64,000 nt of DNA from Cryptomeria japonica (Eukaryota > Streptophyta > Pinopsida > Cupressales > Cupressaceae): NCBI RefSeq assembly GCF_030272615.1, contig NC_081410.1:503554942-503618941 (forward strand). Reading direction: 5' to 3'. A program made the position numbers and the translations under genes. The notes under the pieces are model-generated. The model did not search any database, had not been told where the DNA came from, and saw only the letters and a list, made by a program, of their open reading frames with translations. Positions 57,105-64,000 of the stretch are shown piece after piece. Position 1 is the first letter of the stretch. Every line of letters starts with the position of its first letter.

Positions 57105-60100
57105 TGTAATGCCCATACCCTAGTCGGACTTGTAAAAACTCGTTTGACCTTGATTGACTTCCTATGTGGCATCCTTGAATGGTAGGTTAACCGTGATGCA
57201 ATGTGTAGTTTAGATAATATAAATAACTGTGCATACTTATTATTGTGCTTTTGCATCGATTCTCGTGTAAATGTAATTGTTCCTAACCCTTGTGATAAAA
57301 TCTTGAGCTAATGCCTTCTTTGAATATGTATATGTATATGCATGCTTGTATGAATTCATGGGTGCAGCAGATTGCAGGTACAACACAGCTTAGGGCAAGG
57401 TTCATCTCCTTTGGGATTTGCAAGGTTGAGTATGCCTCCTTCATCTTTAGAATTCGGATTTGGTGGTCATATAACTCTCGTCTTGCCTTAGCCATGGTTA
57501 GGTGAGCATCGTGTGTGGATTCGTGGGGCTTGCTTTTCATTGGGATGCATGTCGAGAGATTTGGAGGACTTCCTCGATTTGCATGCCTTGCGCGAGGTAA
57601 GTGGAGTTTGTTATCCTAAGTATTAAATTCAATTTAATGAGTAAACATACACATTAGTGATATAGAAATTTAAATAGGTAGTTTCTTCTATACGAGTAAT
57701 CGTTAATTTAAAGGGATTGCTTTAATTATTATTGTAGAAAGCTTAAGGTATTTAACTTGGGTTAGTGTGCTCATTTACGCATTTGTAACATTTACGCATT
57801 TGTAGTTGAGAAATTAGAATAAATAAGACTCTTGCATTAGATTAGTCATTTATTTAAAAATGTCGCTTTACTACGTTATAGCGAATTAATTTAATAACTA
57901 ATTTTAAAATAACGAATTTATTGAGTTATGCGTTTTAGAAAGGAAAAAAAATTTACAAGTCAATTGAGAAATAGAAATAAATTAATCATTTTCGCATGTT
58001 GGAAGAAAAAGGGTAAATTATTATTATTTAAAAGAAATTATTTCCTTTTTACTTGTATAGTTGATATAGTATAAAAAGATTGATTTTTTTTTTAGAAAAT
58101 TAAATTAATCAAAATGCCTTACCCGGTCAATAGTTCCGAAATAGAAAAGTAGGCCTAAATTGATATTGAGAGATTAAAATTAGAGATTAAATAAGAAATA
58201 GAAGCGTGTTAATTTTAATAAGAATAAAACAAGTTAGATTTATTGAGTAATGGAAAATAATGATTTCCATTCTCATGTTTCTTTTATTTTCAGAAAAAAA
58301 AAAATGCCTAATTTCGAAATTGAAAATTAGGGCAAAAATAGGGTTTCTCATTTTTTTAAACTAGTTGGGAAATGTTTTTGGGGGTTCTTGGCTTTTGGTC
58401 ATTTTTTTTGGAAGAACATGGTTTTTGCAAGAGAGATTGGGGATTTTGGACAGAGATGGAGTTTTAGAGCAGCAAATTTGGGGGCTCATCATCAAAATCT
58501 TTCCAGGAAAGCTTGTTGAGGTAGGAATCTCTTTTATCAATTTGTTCAAGTTGTTTTTTTAACAAAAAAAAAAGAAAGAAAAGAGGCTTGTATGTTGTTC
58601 TTGCAATTTTTGTTTTCAGATTTTCCATTGTTTGCCATGAGAAGTTTCTTGTAGAAAAAAAAAAATTGTTAAAAATTTGTTTCGATGGATCTTTGTGTGA
58701 GAAGAGATCTTCCTTGTGCCAAAGATTTGCTTAATGAGAGGGTTATTCAACAATTTCTTCTATTATTTTGATACCCTTGTCATTCAAAAAAAAAAAGGAG
58801 AAAAAAATGGCTATGACTGTGATTGTTTTTCAAAATGGGGTTTGCTGGAAAATATTGTAAATTCGTGTTTTCAAACTATGTGTTTGATTGTCATTCATCC
58901 TTTTTGTAATACTAACATATATTGTTTTTTTAAAAAAAAATATATATATTCATTTAGTAAATTGTTGACTGCATTCTGGCAGTTTTGGTCTGGGTCTGGT
59001 ATTGTTATTTTACCAGAGATTTCTTTTAAAAATAAAATAAAATAAAATGAAAAAAAAAATATTTTTATACCCCCATCGTTGGGAGGAAACATGGCTGCCA
59101 CGGGTAGCAACTGCTACCAGTTGGTAGCAGCGCTACCAGTGGTAGAACTTCTACCAAATGGTAGCAGCGCTACCAAGGGTAGCGGCCTGCTACCATTTGG
59201 TAGCAGCGCTACCAATGGTAGCGTGGGCTACCAAAGGGGGGGGGCCCACGTGGGGTCCACGTGGGAACCCCAAAACTTGTTCTTTTTATTTATTTATTTA
59301 TTTTTTTTAATATTTATTTTATTTATGGTTCTGCCGAAATAATAGTAAGTAAATTAAAAAAATAAATAAATAAATAACAATATTAAATGGAGTTTATTAA
59401 ATTATTTAAATTTAGTTATTCTTTCTTTATTCATTTAATATTATTTAATTTGTGTATTAAATAATATTTGGGTTTATATTATTGATATTTAGATAACTCA
59501 TGTAGAAATATATGTTATTAATCATATATTGATTTTGCTTACATTCTGAATTTATATATATGTATATATAGCAATATTAATTAGTAATTATGGATAAATG
59601 TGGGCGTTATTTCTAATTGGTTAAATATAACTTGAGGATTCACGTGTACATGCTTCATATATATATGCAAGAAATTTATAAATCAATGGGGAGCGTTTTC
59701 TTTAATTTCAAAGTCTTCCATCAAGTATGTTTTCTTTTGAATAGGGTATGGTTGTGTTGCAAGAGAGGGGTACTAGTGTATAGTTCTAGACAACATGTCA
59801 GTGATGTTTATCTAAGGATTAAGTAAAATACCCAGACGAGAAATGCTTACATTTATGTGAACTTAGTTGGAAAACTTGTAGAGATGTATTTACTGACCGA
59901 AATGGTCATTTGTAGTATGGTTGTGATCGCCTAAAAGGCAAGATTGTAAAAGACATGTAAATATGTAACCTTAACTATATTAAATGCTAGAGGGGTCTTG
60001 CTGTTGAGCAGACCCGGAGATGTAGCCCTTTAGGGGTGAACTCCGAGATCATATCTGTGTTATGCGATGTTTTTTGGCTTACTTTGTTTTATGCTTTAAA

Positions 60101-61578
60101 TTACCATGGATGGTTGTATTCTTGCATAAGTGTATGGTGGAAATTTAATGAATTCAAATCTAAGTGCATAACATTATTCATTTGGATAAATGTAGTTATT
60201 TAGGTTCATAAAACATTGTAAATTATGATGATGGCATAGTATCTAAAACATTGTAATTAAAGTTGTGGAAAAAGTATTTTGATAAGGTTAATCAAACGTA
60301 GTAATAGTGGAAAGAAGCTTGCTAGGTTACATAATTGGATTAGCTTGTTATTAAGCATGCAAATTGAACAAATTGGTATGGGAAAACAAAGATAGAATTA
60401 ACGTTATAATTTCTAAGTTGGATTCTAAAGGATGATCAACATATAGGTAATTACTTTTATCTTCTTAAATGAGCAACGCCATGTTAATTATATTCCACTA
60501 TATTAGATGAATATATTTAGTCATTTATGTTGTAATTATAACCAATAATCCTCACCAGATTAATTTGATAATTGTGTGGACTCAACTAGATATCCATGTT
60601 ATAACCCTTATAAAAAAAAAAGAATCCCTTATGATTGCTAAAATTGGACTAACATGGGAAATAATTGATTTGTTGTTTATACATTAAATCTTCGTAAAAG
60701 TATCTCTCATATTAACTTCATTTAACAAAAAAAAAGAGTGATATGCAATAAGAAATTTGTATTTTAATCCCAATAGAAGAATGTCACTATGATATTATTA
60801 TTCAAATCTTGAAATGATGAATATCATCTAGCTAACGATATTTTAATTTAAAGAATGCTCTCATGTGAGCTAATACACACCCACCTTAATGAAATTAGTC
60901 CATTTATTTGCATTACCAACACTTCAAATGAAATCTATGGCTACTCACATTTTATCTTTCATATAAGAACTACAACTCATTAGTTGGCTATGCATGAAAT
61001 CAAATGAAGGGACCTCACTCTATTAATTGTAGTTAATCCTTAATGAATGAATCTCGTCTGATTAACCATACTTTTAATATTTAAAAAAGATATCGATTGT
61101 GGGTGGTTACCTTAAACCCAAATGAATGAACTCCATTATATTAAACGCATGAACCTTTTTGGAGGCCTCTTAATGTAATTATGAATTAAAGTGCAATGAA
61201 TAAATAACTTCTCAATGGCCTCCTAACCACCCAAAGTAAATGAACGCTTCCTAAAGTTATAAGATGTCAAACCATTGAACACATATATAATCAAGATCTA
61301 TGCATATTCTCGTAATTAAGATATCCAGTTTTATGGATCTAATGACGCAAGTTGAGTTAGGTGTAAGGTTATGTAATCGCGTTAGGAAACTCCTTAGGAT
61401 CGTTTTAGCCTTCCGCTGTGTTATCTAGTTAGAGATAACTTTGAGATAATTTCAATCTATCTTAATATTGTAACTTTTCATTAACGCTCTTAATTATTAT
61501 TTAAAAAAAAATAAATTTTACACTCTAATTGAGTGTTTTTAACTTAAACCCTTAGGGGTTTCTTGGCGGGGCATTACA
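57105..61578 (+). repeat. Very long LTR of element E5
   Basis: It starts TGTAATGCCCATACCC exactly where E4 gag stops and ends GGCGGGGCATTACA just before CTTGGTATCAGAGC. The ends form an 11-bp inverted repeat TGTAATGCCC(C)/GGGGCATTACA. The length of 4,474 bp is unusual for a plant LTR. TCTCT precedes it, but the second copy would lie outside the window. The terminal sequence style resembles plant Ty3/gypsy-type LTRs. The interior has no long reading frame and is AT-rich, with a hairpin cluster at 59085-59270. Alternatively it is a shorter LTR carrying an insertion that I could not delimit. Confidence 0.65.
59085..59270. repeat. GGTAGC/GCTACC hairpin cluster in E5 LTR
   Basis: About eleven alternating GGTAGC/GGTAG and GCTACC/CTACC words in 150 bp, several in the form TTTGGTAGCAGCGCTACCA, followed by GGGGGGGCCCACGTGGGGTCCACGTGGG, which is itself two inverted repeats around CCACGTGG. 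It is GC-rich within AT-rich DNA and could form several stable stem-loops. Confidence 0.88.
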
Positions 61579-61580
61579 CT

Positions 61581-61592
61581 TGGTATCAGAGC
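61581..61592 (+). other. Primer binding site of E5
   Basis: TGGTATCAGAGC, two bases after the LTR end, tRNA-Met type. Confidence 0.85.
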
Positions 61593-64000
61593 GTATGTTG
61601 CAACACTGGGATCTCTGGTTTCACTTGTGCTCTTAGTTGGTGTGTGTGGGTCTACCTTATGTTTTATGCTTGTCCACCTTGATGTGAGGGTGTGATTTAA
61701 CAAACCCTACTTGTGTGTAACGTGTGTGTGTTCACACCTTGCTTCACCTTCTTGATGTGGGTGTTTTGTGAATGATTATAGGTGTTTTGTCTCCTTATTG
61801 AGGTCTTGGTCTATGACTTCTCTTACCTTGGAAAGGGATTCGTATGTACCTTCGTTCTTGCTTTGTTTTACTCTTTTGACTAATCCACTTGGGTTGGTTG
61901 TTAATGTCTGGGATCCAAAAGTACGAAATGTGCTTGTCTATGGTTTTGATCTATCTTAATGATTGCCCACTTTAAAAACTAGTATGGCAAATATTAATGC
62001 TTATTATGTAGAAATTTAGAGATTACGATTCTTCCTCTTCTCTCTCTAGTAAATTAAAAGGAATTGATATGTGTGGTTATCTCTTATTTAAGTTTTCTTA
62101 TTGCAAGAGAAAGGATGGTATTTCTTGAGCCCTTGTGTGAGCCTCATAACGTTTTTTGTGCTTTAGATTGTGAAAAGGATTGGTTTAGGAGTTAATTTCT
62201 GGTTAATGATAGAAAATTGTATGTTTGCATTAAAGGGTTCTCCATGTGCTTGGTAGGAGTAATATAATTAAATTTCATCTTAAGTAAGGTGCTTTAATAT
62301 GCACATAGTGATTTTGTGAAAATTGCTTGATGTGAAAGGAATACCAAAAGAGGACATATTGTAGTATCTTCAAGAGTGAATTAATGTGCTCCTCGAAAGA
62401 TTGTTTTAAGTGCGTATTCAACTAGTGTGACTCAGAACCTATTAAGTGACGCACCATTTAACTTGCTTTGGATTTAGATAATTGCCTTATTGTGTTTAAG
62501 GAGTAAATGAAAGACTTGTTGAATTGTATGCATTAAATGAGTAAAATCTAGTAGATAGCTCTTCATTGACCTCCTTGTCGTAGTATAAATTTTCAATGTT
62601 AAATTTGATGTATTATTGTATTGTATTGTATTACGAATAGCGATTGTTCTCAAGAAGACTTGTATTACAAAAGAAAGTTTGGTTGTCTTGAATTCTTGAT
62701 CAGAAAACTAGAACATTATAGTGCAACAATAATGATTAGAAATGTCATGTTAGGATGTTTTGGCACCTTCCTAAAAGATAGCAAAATGAAAACCATGCCA
62801 CTCAAATGATAAACTTATGTCCGAGCATATGGTGTGATCTTGAAATTCTTGTGTATTCGTAGGAAATAGTTGATTTTCCAGCTCTCTTCCTCCTCTTGTT
62901 TAAAATAATAGGAATTGTTGTTTTCGAAATACTATTTAGAATGCAGTGATTTAAAGAAATTCTTATAATACATATGAAATTGTATGTTGCTTTGGGCTTC
63001 TAATTGGAAGGGAAAAGTTTTTCATCTTGGAAAGGGAAATTGCATAGTTAGTAATGTGAATGAAAATGCTTAGGGGAAATTGAGAAAGATATCAGAATGA
63101 TGTTATTTCTTTGTGTAAATTTGAATTGTTGAAAATATCAGTACGTGGATCTAGAGTAAACTTTGTTTGGTGATTCATGTGTAAAGCATAATTAAAACTT
63201 CCCTTAAGTATATGTTAGCATAATCTAAAGTACTCCCCATAAATGTGACTAAACTAGTAATGGTGCTAATTTGTGTGTGTTGTGAGAAAACCCGTACTTG
63301 TTTTGTGTGCCCATGGGGTGGTGAAGTAATCAACCATGGGGAATATGTTTGCTTATGAGTATGGGAAACCATACCTATCTATGAGATGTTCTTATTTGTT
63401 TCCTTACTGAGTGCCAACCCACGGGTTGTTGATAAGTTAGTATGTGAAGGGGTAGTAGTAGAAGTCACCATTCCTTGAATAGTATGAACAGCGTACGAGT
63501 AATGTCGACGCGAAGCGACTTTAGCTTCCTTATTTTGAGGAAAAATATAGTTTTGTAATGAAGCTATAACATAGGTGTACTCAATACTTCCCCTTGTGAT
63601 GAACTGATTTACGAGGTTCATGTGTGCCAGCCTTATTCCTATCCTTTAATTCGAGCATATAGATGACAGTTTTTGAGCATATTGATGGAATTCTATTGGA
63701 GCATCTGTTGCCTTGTCTTCATGAGAGGTGTGTTATTGTTCTTACATAAGTTGCCAGCTGACTAGTGTTGGTAGACTTGTGGGCAAACCTTAGCCATGTA
63801 TACCTCTGGCTTATGACGAGTATCCTGAGAGGAACATCGCTATGCGGAGTGTGACCAACGCGTGCCTTATCCGCGGGGTACACTGCCATGCGGGATACGT
63901 CCATTGCGTGCTTTGTCCGCTTGGAGTATTGCCATGCCGTGCTGAGACACGATGCGGGATGTAGTAGACATTTCCATGCGACCTACCACTAGGTATAGGG
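61593..64000 (+). other. Interior of E5 (5' untranslated part), runs off the window
   Basis: 2.4 kb without any open frame longer than about 80 codons and no recognisable gag motif. The last 300 bp are more GC-rich, with repeated GCCATGCGGGAT / CCATGC words (about 63830-63960). Either a long leader precedes gag or E5 is a non-coding large retrotransposon derivative. Confidence 0.55.

Noticed and set aside
58365-59045. Short frames in the E5 LTR
   Set aside because: Phe/Lys-rich translations of AT-rich DNA with A and T runs, no motifs.

Overview
This is repeat-dominated nuclear DNA from a seed plant, most likely a gymnosperm. That inference rests on the density of old nested Ty1/copia elements, plant-type spliced genes, long AT-rich spacers and a recognisable plant gene. 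No bacterial operon, rRNA, tRNA or CRISPR structure is visible. Only one convincing host gene is present: an intronless minus-strand gene at 34479-35258 related to the plant syringolide-induced protein 14-1-1 / At1g76070-type family.

Layout. 519-4716: plus-strand Copia element E1 (5' LTR, PBS, decayed gag-pol). 4717-6278, 13197-13565 and about 29891-30945: pieces of one minus-strand L1-type LINE (ORF2 start, ORF1 C-terminal part, ORF1 N-terminal part). The LINE is interrupted by TIR-A (6279-13196) and by Copia E2 (13566 to about 29890). E2 is itself split inside its reverse transcriptase by TIR-B (18309-29464). 30946-37648: AT-rich intergenic DNA around the host gene, with several short tandem duplications. 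37649-43636: minus-strand Copia E6. 43637-44851: spacer with diverged satellite-like units. 44852-57104: minus-strand Copia E4, interrupted by the structurally complete plus-strand Copia E3 (48150-54910, target duplication CTTAT). From 57105: an element E5 with a very long LTR (57105-61578) that cut E4's gag; its interior runs off the window.

The most interesting part is the pair TIR-A and TIR-B. Both begin with the same terminal inverted repeat (GGGTATGTGCA...), both are flanked by 4-bp target duplications (GAAA and CTAA), and both carry a palindromic 20-bp CATATG-centred array bordered by purine-rich DNA on one side and pyrimidine-rich DNA on the other. TIR-B is 11.2 kb and carries two convergent genes. 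Gene 1 (+) encodes a basic, Cys-rich protein of about 535 codons, and gene 2 (-) has six exons with GT-AG introns. An array of about eight 360-bp satellite monomers lies between them. TIR-A has no convincing gene and looks like a non-autonomous, foldback-shaped relative. I did not recognise this family. The 4-bp duplication and the look of gene 1 suggest a little-described cut-and-paste superfamily (Sola-like is one candidate), which remains unproven.

Throughout the transposon genes, TAG stops sit where glutamine (CAG) is expected and TGA where tryptophan (TGG) is expected. This fits decay by deamination of methylated cytosine in CHG context. All mobile-element genes here look inactive.
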